NCBI GenBank assembly: GCA_022791635.1
Contig: JAAVZL010000008.1
Coordinates: 1 to 64,000 of the forward strand
DNA from: Lachnospiraceae bacterium
Lineage (GTDB): Bacteria; Bacillota; Clostridia; Lachnospirales; Lachnospiraceae
Length of the DNA stretch: 64,000 bases
Direction: 5' to 3'
The notes below the pieces were generated by a model that saw nothing but the letters and a program-made list of their open reading frames with translations, ran no database searches and was not told the origin of the DNA. Made by a program: the position numbers and the translations under genes. Positions within the stretch are counted from its first letter, which is position 1. Each line of letters starts with the position of its first letter. Below are positions 17,509 to 27,048 of the stretch, in pieces.

Positions 17509-18486
17509 TTAAATATTATAGATGTCAATCTTATATTTATCTAAATTTTCCTTTAAAAACTCTATTGTATTCATCAACCCTTCTTCTAAAGAATATTGTT
17601 GTTTCCAGTTTGTTAATTGCAATAATTTTTTATTACTCCCCAATAATCTATTTACTTCGCTCTTTTCAGGACGCATTCTTCCTTCGTCGCAGATAATTCT
17701 TGCGTGAGGGTTAATTAAATCAATAAGTTTTTGTGCCAGTTCTCCAATTGATATTTCTTTCTGTGTTGCAATATTTATCTCTTCACCAATCGTTCTATCT
17801 GATTCATATATTGAGATAAATCCATACACAGTATCCTTCACATAATTAAAATCCCGAGTAGGCGTTAACGCTCCAAGCTTAATTTCTGCTTTGCCTGCAA
17901 GCAATTGCGTAATAATAGTAGGGATAACGGCCCTCGCTGATTGCCTGGGACCATATGTATTAAATGGCCTTACTATTGTTACAGGTAATTGATATACTCT
18001 ATAAAAGCTTTCTGCTAATCTATCTGCTCCTATTTTTGTTGCTGAATATGGTGATTGTCCTTGAAAAGAATGTTTTTCATCAATTGGAATATATTGTGCA
18101 GTACCATATACCTCTGAGGTAGAAGTGCTCAAAACTCTTCTTGTTCCTAGCTTTCTAGCCGCTTGAAGAACATTTAATGTCCCTTTTATATTTGTATCCA
18201 CATAAGTATCCGGTGAATGATAGCTAAATGGAATTGCAATCAGTGCCGCTAAATGAAACACTGCCTCTACACCTTTCATAGATTCCTCTACGCCATTTGG
18301 ATCACGTACATCGCCTTGAAATATTTCTACATTTTTCATTATTTTAGCAGGCAGGGTATCAAGCCATCCCCATGAATTAAAAGAATTATAATAGACAAAT
18401 GCTTTTACCTGATATCCTCTCTTTACCAACTCTTCCACTAAATGACTACCAATAAACCCATCTGCACCTGTTACCATTACTTTCAT
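17509..18486 (-). CDS. LegB-like NAD-dependent sugar 4,6-dehydratase
   Basis: 325 residues. The extended SDR fold is shown by MVTGADGFIGSHLVEEL, STSTSEVYG and SPYSATKIGADRL with the catalytic Tyr-x3-Lys. Features such as FHLAALIAIPFSYHSPDTYVDTN and RPFNTYGPRQSARAVIPT are typical of LegB-type UDP-GlcNAc 4,6-dehydratases. These make a 4-keto-6-deoxy sugar that a DegT aminotransferase can aminate; one lies at 20285-21415. Assignment to legionaminic acid synthesis is not justified, because no LegI-type synthase is seen in the window. Confidence 0.8.
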   Translation of the reverse strand: MKVMVTGADGFIGSHLVEELVKRGYQVKAFVYYNSFNSWGWLDTLPAKIMKNVEIFQGDVRDPNGVEESMKGVEAVFHLAALIAIPFSYHSPDTYVDTNIKGTLNVLQAARKLGTRRVLSTSTSEVYGTAQYIPIDEKHSFQGQSPYSATKIGADRLAESFYRVYQLPVTIVRPFNTYGPRQSARAVIPTIITQLLAGKAEIKLGALTPTRDFNYVKDTVYGFISIYESDRTIGEEINIATQKEISIGELAQKLIDLINPHARIICDEGRMRPEKSEVNRLLGSNKKLLQLTNWKQQYSLEEGLMNTIEFLKENLDKYKIDIYNI

Positions 18487-18514
18487 AAATAGCCATCCTT
18501 CACAAAATATTTTA

Positions 18515-19489
18515 TCAAGGCTGTAATCTCGCCATCAGCCTTAATGCCCAATACTGCTTATATCGAAACATCTTAAGAACTATAAAATTGAATTTTCCAA
18601 ACTTATCTAATGATTCTGCTCTTTTTGACCTAATATATATTTTCGATTTATGTATATTCTGGCAATCCTCTTTTGATATACCCTTATTTTTAAATAACGT
18701 TACTAATCGTGGCCCTATCATTTTTAAATATGCCAAATTTATCATTCCATACATATCCGAATCTATTAATGAATATTGTTTTAATTTGCGAACAGTATAT
18801 TCTGAAACCCACCCCGTATCAAAAATATGTTTTGCTTTACATGAATGGGAAATACTATTTTCATATATACGGTAATTATATAAAATATCATGAATTACAT
18901 AACCTGTCTTTATATTGCACATAATGGGTATAATTTGAGCATAATCCAAATTGACACTCAATTTTTTTCTTAATCCAGAATAATCTGCCTCCCTCATTTT
19001 ATCAGTCCGTATCGCTTTATTCCAAAGAGCATGATTCGTATTTGCTATAATTTCCTTTAATATTTCTTTTTGTAAATATACCTTTTCCGGCGCCAAAGTA
19101 CATTTAACATGCCCTCTTTGGCTACCAACAAAACGATATCCAAAGAAAATCAAATCGCTCCCAGATGCATCTATTGCCTTCTTGATAGTCTCCAAACATT
19201 TTCTATCCAAATAATCATCCGCATCTAGTCCAAGCGCATATACTCCTTTCGCAACCGTAATTCCTTTTATTCTGCTTTGTAATGCACCTGCATTATTCTG
19301 ATGAATTACTTTTATCCGGGTATCGTAACAAAAACCATCACAAATTTCCCCACTAAAATCCGTAGAGCCATCATCAATTAATATCAGCTCCCAAAATTCA
19401 TAAGTTTGATCAATCACTGATTGTATACACTTTTTTAAAAACCTTCTGCAATTATATACTGGTGTTATAATGCTAAAAAAGGGGGGCAT
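18515..19489 (-). CDS. Family 2 glycosyltransferase
   Basis: 324 residues. FFSIITPVYNCRRFLKKCIQSV, LILIDDGSTDFS and LGLDADDYLDRKC are GT2 catalytic motifs. Unlike several neighbours it has no YGAG module at the C-terminus. The coding sequence is AT-rich. The ribosome-binding site overlaps the stop of the upstream methyltransferase gene. It should act in repeat-unit assembly; specificity unknown. Confidence 0.85.
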   Translation of the reverse strand: MPPFFSIITPVYNCRRFLKKCIQSVIDQTYEFWELILIDDGSTDFSGEICDGFCYDTRIKVIHQNNAGALQSRIKGITVAKGVYALGLDADDYLDRKCLETIKKAIDASGSDLIFFGYRFVGSQRGHVKCTLAPEKVYLQKEILKEIIANTNHALWNKAIRTDKMREADYSGLRKKLSVNLDYAQIIPIMCNIKTGYVIHDILYNYRIYENSISHSCKAKHIFDTGWVSEYTVRKLKQYSLIDSDMYGMINLAYLKMIGPRLVTLFKNKGISKEDCQNIHKSKIYIRSKRAESLDKFGKFNFIVLKMFRYKQYWALRLMARLQP

Positions 19490-19497
19490 TTTCTTTT

Positions 19498-20250
19498 TTA
19501 CTCCTTACAATATATTCTTACAAGATTATTCTTTTTAAAAGGTAATCTTTCCAGCATCTCTAAGATCCATATATTCTTTATATTTTTGATAAGATATATG
19601 GTTGGCTTATTCATTATCGGAATTTTTGCATATACACCATATTGTTTAACCAACCTAAATCCAGCCTTCAATGCATATCTATCCATTTCCTTTGCAGAAA
19701 ATCCCCATTGTTCAGCGTTTTCCCGCTTTTCATCCCAATGAGTTTCTGCATTAAGTTCATACCATAAAAAAAATCCTTTTCTTTTTAATGAATTATATAT
19801 GTTTTTCAAAGCACACATTATCTCCTTTTCCGTAGAAAAATGCATAAAGACCACAAATGCTGTAATTCCATCAAATTGAACGTCAAAGGGAAGCCCCCCC
19901 TGTTTAGTTAAATCTCCATATGCATAATGAATAGACGAATTCATATCTTTACAATGCTGCAATCTATTTTTTGAATATTCCACGCCATAAACCTGTCTTG
20001 GATCACCTAATAGCTCTGCCAAAAATCTTGTTTTAACCCCATCTCCACATCCACAATCACACAACATAATTTCATTCAAAGATTTTTTTACACTTATTCT
20101 TCTTATATAATCTAAAAGAATTTGAGCAGCTTTAAACTCTCCGTAAAATCCAACTGGATTAATCACTGCATACGGATTATTCTTTATTCCTTTTCCATTA
20201 TATTTTTGTTTATCATAACGCTCTTTTATAACTTTCTTATAATCTTTCAT
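19498..20250 (-). CDS. Class I SAM-dependent methyltransferase
   Basis: 250 residues. Motif I of the SAM-binding fold is MLCDCGCGDGVKTRFLAELL, followed by the acidic residue region YGVEYSKNRL, and FDGITAFVVFMHF as motif IV-like. It probably methylates a sugar or a sugar intermediate of the glycan, given its place between a glycosyltransferase and the aminotransferase gene. The modified position cannot be inferred. Confidence 0.75.
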   Translation of the reverse strand: MKDYKKVIKERYDKQKYNGKGIKNNPYAVINPVGFYGEFKAAQILLDYIRRISVKKSLNEIMLCDCGCGDGVKTRFLAELLGDPRQVYGVEYSKNRLQHCKDMNSSIHYAYGDLTKQGGLPFDVQFDGITAFVVFMHFSTEKEIMCALKNIYNSLKRKGFFLWYELNAETHWDEKRENAEQWGFSAKEMDRYALKAGFRLVKQYGVYAKIPIMNKPTIYLIKNIKNIWILEMLERLPFKKNNLVRIYCKE

Positions 20251-20284
20251 ATTATTTTTCTCTCGTCACATTAAATAATAAATT

Positions 20285-21415
20285 TTATTCCCTATAGCAA
20301 TTCATCAAACTCTCACAAATATATTTGATTTGGTCTTTTTCTAATTTCGCATACATTGGTAATGTTATTTCATTGTCTGTTACATATTCTGTATTAGGCA
20401 GATTTCTCGAAAAACTTTTATACGCTGAAAATCTATGTATTGCCGGATAATGTATACTTGTCTGAATTCCTTTTTTTTGTAAATTGATTCGAAGTAAGTC
20501 TCTCTTTTCCGCGGTTGAATCCTTTAATACAATTGGAAAAATATAATTACTTGCAAACTCATCGTTATCCTTAAAAGGTATATAAACATAATCCAATTTT
20601 GCAAGATATTCTATATACCATTCTCTGATTCGCATTCTTTTTTTTAAATCATCCCTCAATTTATTTAACTGAGCTATGCCTATTGACGCCCGTATATCAT
20701 CCATACGATAATTATATCCCAAATCTACAATATCATAATTTACTGCATGTCCTGACGCCCTCTGATATGACATTGTCGTCATGCCATGGGAGCGCATAAG
20801 CTTAACCTTATTATATATTTCTTCATTATTTGTTACGATCATTCCACCTTCACCAGTACTGATATTTTTATTAGAGAAAAAGCTAAAACATCCCACATCA
20901 CCAATTGAACCAAGTTTACAACCATTATACTCTGAAAGCGGTCCATGGCAGGCGTCCTCTATAACATGCAAATTATGTATTTTAGCTATCTCCATAATCT
21001 TATCCATATCACAAGCAAATCCTGCATAATGCATTAGAATAATTGCTTTCGTGTGTTCTGTGATCAGAGACTCAATTTCTTTTGCGCTTATACATAAATT
21101 ATCGTTTCCACAAATATCCGCAAAAACCGGAACAGCCCCTACATATCGAATACAATTCACTGTAGCCGCAAAAGTCAATGAGGGACAAATGACTTCTTCG
21201 CCCTCCCTTATTCCTAATGCACAGCATGCTAAATGTAATGCAGCAGTGCAATTAGTAACTGCACAGGCATATCGCACATTGAGCATCTCCGCAAATTTCT
21301 TCTCTAACTCCATGCACTTTGGCCCCATAGAAATCCACTTTGATTTTAATGTTTCTACTACCGCACATTCTTCTTCTTTCCCAAAATTCAAATCAAATAA
21401 TGGAATATTGTACAT
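20285..21415 (-). CDS. DegT/DnrJ/EryC1-family sugar aminotransferase
   Basis: About 376 residues from the ATG at 21415 (GGGGGATG upstream); the in-frame ATG at 21433 has no clear ribosome-binding site. Motifs: NCTAALHLACCALGI, SLTFAATVNCIRYVGAVPVFADI, HVIEDACHGPLSEYNG and the PLP-lysine segment CFSFFSNKNISTGEGGM. The family transaminates keto-sugar nucleotides, usually from glutamate. The LegB-like dehydratase at 17509 would supply a 4-keto-6-deoxy substrate, so a 4-amino-4,6-dideoxy sugar is plausible. Confidence 0.85.
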   Translation of the reverse strand: MYNIPLFDLNFGKEEECAVVETLKSKWISMGPKCMELEKKFAEMLNVRYACAVTNCTAALHLACCALGIREGEEVICPSLTFAATVNCIRYVGAVPVFADICGNDNLCISAKEIESLITEHTKAIILMHYAGFACDMDKIMEIAKIHNLHVIEDACHGPLSEYNGCKLGSIGDVGCFSFFSNKNISTGEGGMIVTNNEEIYNKVKLMRSHGMTTMSYQRASGHAVNYDIVDLGYNYRMDDIRASIGIAQLNKLRDDLKKRMRIREWYIEYLAKLDYVYIPFKDNDEFASNYIFPIVLKDSTAEKRDLLRINLQKKGIQTSIHYPAIHRFSAYKSFSRNLPNTEYVTDNEITLPMYAKLEKDQIKYICESLMNCYRE

Positions 21416-21438
21416 GCCTAAAACATCCCCCATAAAAC

Positions 21439-22140
21439 TTAATATTTAAACACACCTTTTTCTATATCTTCAATGGCCTGTGCATAATCATCTGGACGCC
21501 CTATATCCAACCAATATCCTTTATGTTCATGGATATTAACTTTGATATTTTTTTTCAAAAGCTTCTCCATTAACATATCAAATCCAAAATATTGTCCGGA
21601 GGGAATATATTCTACTACTTTTTTAGAAACGGCATAAATACCCATGCTCACTACAAATGGAATCTCTGGCTTTTCTTTAAAACCACACAAAACATCATTT
21701 TCGACCTCTAAAATACCATAATCATTTTTTTGTATTCTTGTATAACTCGCAATTGAAAATACTCTTCTCGCTTCGATATGCTCATCTAAAAAAGATGCAT
21801 ATTCTATGTCAGATAAAACATCACCATTCATCACCAAAAAATACTCAGGTAAATCTTTCAACATTTTCAGTGGGCCCATTGTCCCTAAAGGCTGATTTTC
21901 CAGAGAATACTCTATCTTTATTCCCCATTTATTTCCATCGCCAAAATACGCCATAATAATGTCTGCCTGGTGGTTAACTGTAATAATAATTCTTTCAAAG
22001 CCTTGCTTTACTAATTGTGTAACAATTATTTCTAATATTGGTTTATCACTAATGGGAACAAGTGGCTTTGGCAAAGCTATTGTATATGGATGAAGCCTTG
22101 TCCCTCTTCCTCCTGCCAAAATCACTGCTGTTTTACACAT
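21439..22140 (-). CDS. Sugar-phosphate nucleotidyltransferase
   Basis: 233 residues. AVILAGGRGTRLHPYTIALPKPLVPI is the nucleotide-binding and catalytic signature of the NTP_transferase family; FLVMNGDVLSDI provides the metal-binding Asp. YWLDIGRPDDYAQAIEDIE is the standard C-terminal motif. The family covers HddC, RmlA, RfbF and LegF-like enzymes; this one could activate a heptose or an amino sugar. It starts 3 bp after the stop of the upstream glycosyltransferase gene. Confidence 0.85.
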   Translation of the reverse strand: MCKTAVILAGGRGTRLHPYTIALPKPLVPISDKPILEIIVTQLVKQGFERIIITVNHQADIIMAYFGDGNKWGIKIEYSLENQPLGTMGPLKMLKDLPEYFLVMNGDVLSDIEYASFLDEHIEARRVFSIASYTRIQKNDYGILEVENDVLCGFKEKPEIPFVVSMGIYAVSKKVVEYIPSGQYFGFDMLMEKLLKKNIKVNIHEHKGYWLDIGRPDDYAQAIEDIEKGVFKY

Positions 22141-22142
22141 CC

Positions 22143-23327
22143 CTATTTCCTTTCCCGATATTTTTCACACATCTTTCCATATATTTCTTCCCATTTTGAG
22201 CTGCAATGCTCCCAAGATCTTAACTTCCAAACCAATTGCTTATTTCCAATAACATCTATTTTTTGATTAAAAGCTTTTTTTATTAAGAAGTTAATTTCAT
22301 TAATATTTTCAAATTCTAAGTATTTGAAATTATACATTTCAAATTCCTTATATCTCAACCATCTGGCATTTATAAGTACTGTATCAGAAAACAAATTTTC
22401 ACAAATGCTTCCTGAAAATGCATCTGTAACTTGTGCATTAATATATAGATCTGTTATTATTCGCAATTCGGCCACTTCCTCATTTGTTAGAAAATGTTGA
22501 ATATCTATGCATTCAAAACCTACTTTTTTTGCCATGGCAATAACTGAATTTCGATATCCCCTTGTTCCTCCATATGACATTTGCAATAATAATATAATTT
22601 TTTCCTTGTAATTATCCTCTAACCTCCCTATAACTCCAAGAATTTTTTTATGCTGCTGCTCTGGAATACCATTATACCCGATTGCTATTACTTTTTTATC
22701 CTCTGGCACTCCCCATTTTCTTCGTAAATTTTCTTTCTCTTCTTTTTTACATTTTTCATTAATAATGTCCAATATAGGCAAACCAAAAAAGGCAATTTTC
22801 GCTGGAAGACTTTCCGTACATTTGTAAGTTTTTTTAAACACTATCTTCAAATCTTTATTATCAAATGTCACTAAATCTGCACACCTAACAAAGATGCTCA
22901 TGCGAGATAATTTATTTTTTTCAACCCGTAACAAGTCACTCCCCCAATATGACAATATCAGTCTTGTTTTCATCACATACCTTAGTATTACTACATCCAT
23001 TAAGTCAAAACACTCCACATATTGCATATTAATTAAATCGTAAGGGCCGGATTTTATAACTGCTTTTAACAATAAAAAATGGCTATACCAATCTGTAAAA
23101 AAATTTCCCTGTTCCTTCCTATCATATGCTTCAGAAACTATTTCAGGAACTTCAATCAAATGAATTCCTTTTTGTTTATAAAATTGAATGTACTTATCAT
23201 ATTCCTTTTTTTTCCCTCTATTAAGCATCCATACTTCATAATTATTTTTTAACAAAAAATTTTCAATAAAATTTATAGTCCATGGCGAATATACCCCCCA
23301 CAACAATACTTTGATATTATTGTTCAT
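22143..23327 (-). CDS. GT-B fold glycosyltransferase
   Basis: 394 residues. The protein lacks membrane segments and has a GT-B-like layout: KVLLWGVYSPWTINFIENFL at the start, LILSYWGSDLLRV in the N-terminal domain, KKVIAIGYNGIPEQQHKKI at the interdomain linker, and VTDAFSGSICENLFSDTVLINARWLRY in the C-terminal nucleotide-binding domain. This pattern is seen in diverged family 4-like enzymes. Base composition is very AT-rich. Donor and acceptor unknown. Confidence 0.65.
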   Translation of the reverse strand: MNNNIKVLLWGVYSPWTINFIENFLLKNNYEVWMLNRGKKKEYDKYIQFYKQKGIHLIEVPEIVSEAYDRKEQGNFFTDWYSHFLLLKAVIKSGPYDLINMQYVECFDLMDVVILRYVMKTRLILSYWGSDLLRVEKNKLSRMSIFVRCADLVTFDNKDLKIVFKKTYKCTESLPAKIAFFGLPILDIINEKCKKEEKENLRRKWGVPEDKKVIAIGYNGIPEQQHKKILGVIGRLEDNYKEKIILLLQMSYGGTRGYRNSVIAMAKKVGFECIDIQHFLTNEEVAELRIITDLYINAQVTDAFSGSICENLFSDTVLINARWLRYKEFEMYNFKYLEFENINEINFLIKKAFNQKIDVIGNKQLVWKLRSWEHCSSKWEEIYGKMCEKYRERK

Positions 23328-23387
23328 CTCTTTCCCATACTCCCAATATTCTTTACTATCTGCTATATATCACTCAGTCAAAATCAT

Positions 23388-24509
23388 TTATAAAATGTTA
23401 TAATATCCACTTCTTTTTAGGTTCTGTAAAATTAATCTCTGATACTCCCTGCCAACCGCAACAATGATGCTACATTCATCGGAGCCACATGATAATTCTG
23501 ATAAGAAATAAACCGGTAATTTGTTTTTTTCACTTGAAACCTTTTCCTGATCATCCGAAATCACAAATCCCTTAATATTAAACCCATTCAACATTCCCCA
23601 TTGAAAATATATATCTCCATAATATCCTGCTCCATAAATGAAAACCTCTTTACTTTTCTCCCATTTCATCTTTAAGTATCTGGCATCTCTTCCATAATGC
23701 TCCGCAATCCTTTTTGATAAATATGTATGTCTTTGCAAAGTCTCTACCTGATCAAATAATTGCAAATACTCTTCACCGTAGTTAAACAAAATAGAATCTC
23801 TATATTTCTGCTTTTCGTCAACACCTAATAAATATCCCCATGAAACAGTTAAAATTGAAAACAGATCTTTTATATTCTTCCGCGTTTCTGTGCCCACTTT
23901 AAATGCGGCTATATTAGGCAAATCCACTCCATGAATTTCCTGTTCTTTCATCATATATTTATCATTTGCCGTAACCACATCGAATAAAAGCTTTGTCGCT
24001 ATTTCTAAATCTACACCGGTCAAATGATTTTCAATGGTATCATGTATAACCACAATGCACCCATCTCTTAAATAGGGAAGACAAACAATAAAGTCTAATA
24101 ATTCTCCTGGCAGACAATGAGTTGTATCCAAAATAAGGAAATCAATATCTTTTCCTATTTGCTCTAAATAAAATGGAATTGTTTGCCCTAATAAAAACTG
24201 ATGTGTGCCCCCCCCCAAGTCTTTTCCAAGCTCTTTTACTGTAAACCCTGTTTCATAAGTCTCATTTCTATACCATCTCTCTGACAAGTCAACAGAATAC
24301 ATCTCTGCTTTTATATTTAACATTTCAAGACATTGGAGTATCACTCCTGTTGTCCCTCCGGCAGATACGCCAACTTCTACTATTTTGTTAGGTCTGTTTT
24401 CTTTAATTAACCCACACAAAAACGCATGTTGAAAAGAAGTCATTTCTGAATACTGTAAATTTGTTATTCCTTCCTCTGGCTTGCTATATAATTCTACTGA
24501 TTGATACAT
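23388..24509 (-). CDS. Class I methyltransferase-like protein with C-terminal YGAG module
   Basis: 373 residues. The first half resembles Methyltransf_24 / cephalosporin-hydroxylase-type folds (NKIVEVGVSAGGTTGVILQC, AEMYSVDLSERWY, DFLILDTTHCLPGELLDFI, GCIVVIHDTIENH). The last about 100 residues are the recurrent Rossmann module (EVFIYGAGYYGDIYFQW, then IKGFVISDDQEKV). Fusion of the same module to a non-glycosyltransferase argues that the module serves the locus as a whole. The substrate is presumably a glycan sugar. Confidence 0.7.
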   Translation of the reverse strand: MYQSVELYSKPEEGITNLQYSEMTSFQHAFLCGLIKENRPNKIVEVGVSAGGTTGVILQCLEMLNIKAEMYSVDLSERWYRNETYETGFTVKELGKDLGGGTHQFLLGQTIPFYLEQIGKDIDFLILDTTHCLPGELLDFIVCLPYLRDGCIVVIHDTIENHLTGVDLEIATKLLFDVVTANDKYMMKEQEIHGVDLPNIAAFKVGTETRKNIKDLFSILTVSWGYLLGVDEKQKYRDSILFNYGEEYLQLFDQVETLQRHTYLSKRIAEHYGRDARYLKMKWEKSKEVFIYGAGYYGDIYFQWGMLNGFNIKGFVISDDQEKVSSEKNKLPVYFLSELSCGSDECSIIVAVGREYQRLILQNLKRSGYYNIL

Positions 24510-24555
24510 CTTTTATTCCTCCCAATAAATTTACAGTCCGCCACACATACCACAT

Positions 24556-25743
24556 CTATTGCAGATAATTATAAACTTTCATTCCTATCTTTTCTTTTTT
24601 TAATATATTTTCTCCATTTAACTCAATCAACTTTCTAAATAATGCTCGCTCTACATCTTTAGACTCTTGCAAAATCCAACTTTTGGGTATTATTGTCGAA
24701 TCTCCAATATTGAGAGTAACAATACGAGTTTTCAACTTCATTGTATATGCATCTACTTCATAAACCACTTTATTTTTGAACGAATATAAACCTATATACC
24801 TATCATCATAAACATATTGCAGTAAATATTTACAATTCATTTCCCTATTTTTTATACTTTTTTCATCCTCTTCCTCTTCTTCTATCTCAAATGTGTTAAT
24901 TTGATTTGTATCCTTATTTACATATAGAATTTGATTCGTTTGAAATGGTATAAACCATATGTAATTTCCAACATTTATACTTTCCAAAAAGGCTGCCGTA
25001 TCATACTCTGTTGTCTTGCAATCTAAAAATTGTTCTTGTTTCCCGTCAAAATTGTAAATTCCAAAATTGCAAGGCAAGCTCAAGGTATTAATGTCATTTT
25101 CATCTTCATCCCATACATATATCTCCCTTTTGTACCCACTTAACCAAATTTTCCCCCCTTCCACTGATATTGTGCGTAATCCATTCTTTACTACCGGAAA
25201 TTCTTTTACCTTTACTTTTTTTGTTTCTATATTAAATACATATATTCTCCCTTTGGATCCAGAGACACTATAAATATTTTTATCCCATTTTACGCTTCTT
25301 GCAATTGCCTCGTCTTCTTGATCTGTAATGTTATAATAATCAATTACTTCTTTCTTTTTTATATCAATCTCTATAATTTGTTTTAATCCCATGGACACAA
25401 CCCACAATAAATTTTCACATTTCCAAAAATCTATCATCATTAGTCTTACATTGTCTGGATTTACAAGTACTATTTTCTGAAAATCAACAGTATTTAAATC
25501 ATAACACCAAATACAATCCGCAGTATTAGGCATACAAAAAATAGTATTACCACATTTAATACAATTTGAGTTCTGCCGAAATTCGCTGTAAAAATAATTA
25601 GGAAGTGCTGTAATAATTGTATAACGATTTCTAAGCATGTCTACACAAAATAATATATTGTAATTTCCTGGCACAAGCCATGCCTTATTATCTTCAACAC
25701 ACCATTTATCGCTCCAAAGAAGTTCATTACTTTGATTTTGCAT
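24556..25743 (-). CDS. Beta-propeller-like protein of unknown function
   Basis: About 395 residues from ATG 25743, preceded by a purine-rich site; an upstream TTG at 25773 is less likely. No catalytic family recognised. The protein shows repeating strand-rich units, for example LLWVVSMGLKQIIEIDIKKKEV, NIYSVSGSKGRIYVFNIETKKV, KIWLSGYKREIYVWDEDEND and NYIWFIPFQTNQILYVNKDTNQ. This alternation of an aromatic strand and an I-x-x-x-D/N turn is typical of propeller blades. An acidic stretch of seven Glu/Asp lies near residue 300. It may be a scaffold or lectin-like part of the glycan machinery. Weak assignment. Confidence 0.5.
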   Translation of the reverse strand: MQNQSNELLWSDKWCVEDNKAWLVPGNYNILFCVDMLRNRYTIITALPNYFYSEFRQNSNCIKCGNTIFCMPNTADCIWCYDLNTVDFQKIVLVNPDNVRLMMIDFWKCENLLWVVSMGLKQIIEIDIKKKEVIDYYNITDQEDEAIARSVKWDKNIYSVSGSKGRIYVFNIETKKVKVKEFPVVKNGLRTISVEGGKIWLSGYKREIYVWDEDENDINTLSLPCNFGIYNFDGKQEQFLDCKTTEYDTAAFLESINVGNYIWFIPFQTNQILYVNKDTNQINTFEIEEEEEDEKSIKNREMNCKYLLQYVYDDRYIGLYSFKNKVVYEVDAYTMKLKTRIVTLNIGDSTIIPKSWILQESKDVERALFRKLIELNGENILKKEKIGMKVYNYLQ

Positions 25744-25789
25744 ATCCTTACCTATTCCTTTTGTTTTGTTCAAACATGCTCTACTTTTA

Positions 25790-26977
25790 CTAATCTATAA
25801 GCCACGCAATATAACCTCTGATGTATTCCTGCAAATTAATTGCAGTACCATATAGAGTTCCTCTACTTTTATAACGTCTAATATATTTTTGACAGAACTT
25901 CAATTTTAAAGCTCTTTTTACACATCCATAAATAAACATCTCTCCATCATCCAGAGCCTCTTCACCCCACCCCTCCCTTATTTTTTCATCCGTTTCTATA
26001 TTAAGAATTTCTAAAATTTTATTCCCTTTTTCATATATCACAACATTTGTAGGATGACCTGGATCGTAAAATAATTGCTTTTTCTTATAATTTTTCTCTA
26101 TATAATCCGATATGATAATATCGCAATAGTTCTCTCTCCGTTTCAATTTTTCCATTTCTTGTTGAAAATTTTGAATTATTATATCCGAATCATAAACATT
26201 TTCGTTTTCTATCATATTCCTAATTTCTTCTTCACTACTTCCTTTTTTTAGCATTCTCTCTATATTTTCATCTCTACATCCAATTACATATTCTGCTGCC
26301 ACTTTATGATTTTTATCTTGAGGCAAATTTTTATTTTCATGTATATGGCGTTCCAAAGCTTCAGTGTCTAATGCTTTCTTATACCGTTCACCTACTTGTG
26401 GGAAGAAAAGATTACAACCGTATAAATTTGGTATCTTTATAATTTCACATCCCACAGAAGTTTTTTTCTGAACTTCTTCCCCACTTGGAACATTTAAATC
26501 ATTATGCTGTTTAAGGTCCTGCAGCACTAACACTTTGCAATGTGATAACTCATTATCTGTTGGGTATCTTTTATTCTCATTTTCATCTGCAACATAAAAA
26601 TATCTTATCAAAAACCGCCGTTCGAATTCCAAATGAGCTTGTAAATAATTTTTCAAAATCCTCATATGGCAGTTTCCATACAAAATCATAAGTTCTCTGT
26701 TAACCAATTCTGCAGGTTCATAATTCTCAAACTCTACCAACCCGCATTCTTTTAATAAACAAGAAATTTCATCATAAACAAATACTGTCTCTGTAGCAAC
26801 AATAATGAAATAATCTTTAAGGTAATTTCTCTTTTCTTCTAAACTATAAACTGGTATTCCATGAAAATATTTATCGTTTTTTTGATCGATCGCATAGACT
26901 ATTTCATATCTTTTTTTATAAGCACAGTAAAATTTTTCACCAGCAAATCCCGTTCCATATAAAACGATTTTTTTCAT
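25790..26977 (-). CDS. WcbI-like polysaccharide biosynthesis protein with N-terminal YGAG-type module
   Basis: About 395 residues from ATG 26977 (GGAGAAG upstream); GTG 26995 is the alternative. The first about 95 residues are the Rossmann module (KKIVLYGTGFAGEKFYCAY, AIDQKNDKYFHGIPVYSL). Next comes MILYGNCHMRILKNYLQAH, matching the YGNCQ start of the WcbI family (PF18588), CoA-binding capsule enzymes suspected of acyl transfer. A further conserved-looking segment is LFYDPGHPTNVV. The role is predicted acyl or other modification of the glycan. Confidence 0.65.
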   Translation of the reverse strand: MKKIVLYGTGFAGEKFYCAYKKRYEIVYAIDQKNDKYFHGIPVYSLEEKRNYLKDYFIIVATETVFVYDEISCLLKECGLVEFENYEPAELVNRELMILYGNCHMRILKNYLQAHLEFERRFLIRYFYVADENENKRYPTDNELSHCKVLVLQDLKQHNDLNVPSGEEVQKKTSVGCEIIKIPNLYGCNLFFPQVGERYKKALDTEALERHIHENKNLPQDKNHKVAAEYVIGCRDENIERMLKKGSSEEEIRNMIENENVYDSDIIIQNFQQEMEKLKRRENYCDIIISDYIEKNYKKKQLFYDPGHPTNVVIYEKGNKILEILNIETDEKIREGWGEEALDDGEMFIYGCVKRALKLKFCQKYIRRYKSRGTLYGTAINLQEYIRGYIAWLID

Positions 26978-27048
26978 TTTATAAGTCTTCTCCACATCTA
27001 TTCCATCTACATCTATATACCTATTTCAACAACAAATAATTTGTTATA

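Noticed and set aside
17509..22140. Complete legionaminic acid pathway
   Set aside because: A LegB-like dehydratase, an aminotransferase and a nucleotidyltransferase are present, but no nonulosonate synthase (LegI/NeuB) or CMP-sugar synthetase is seen.
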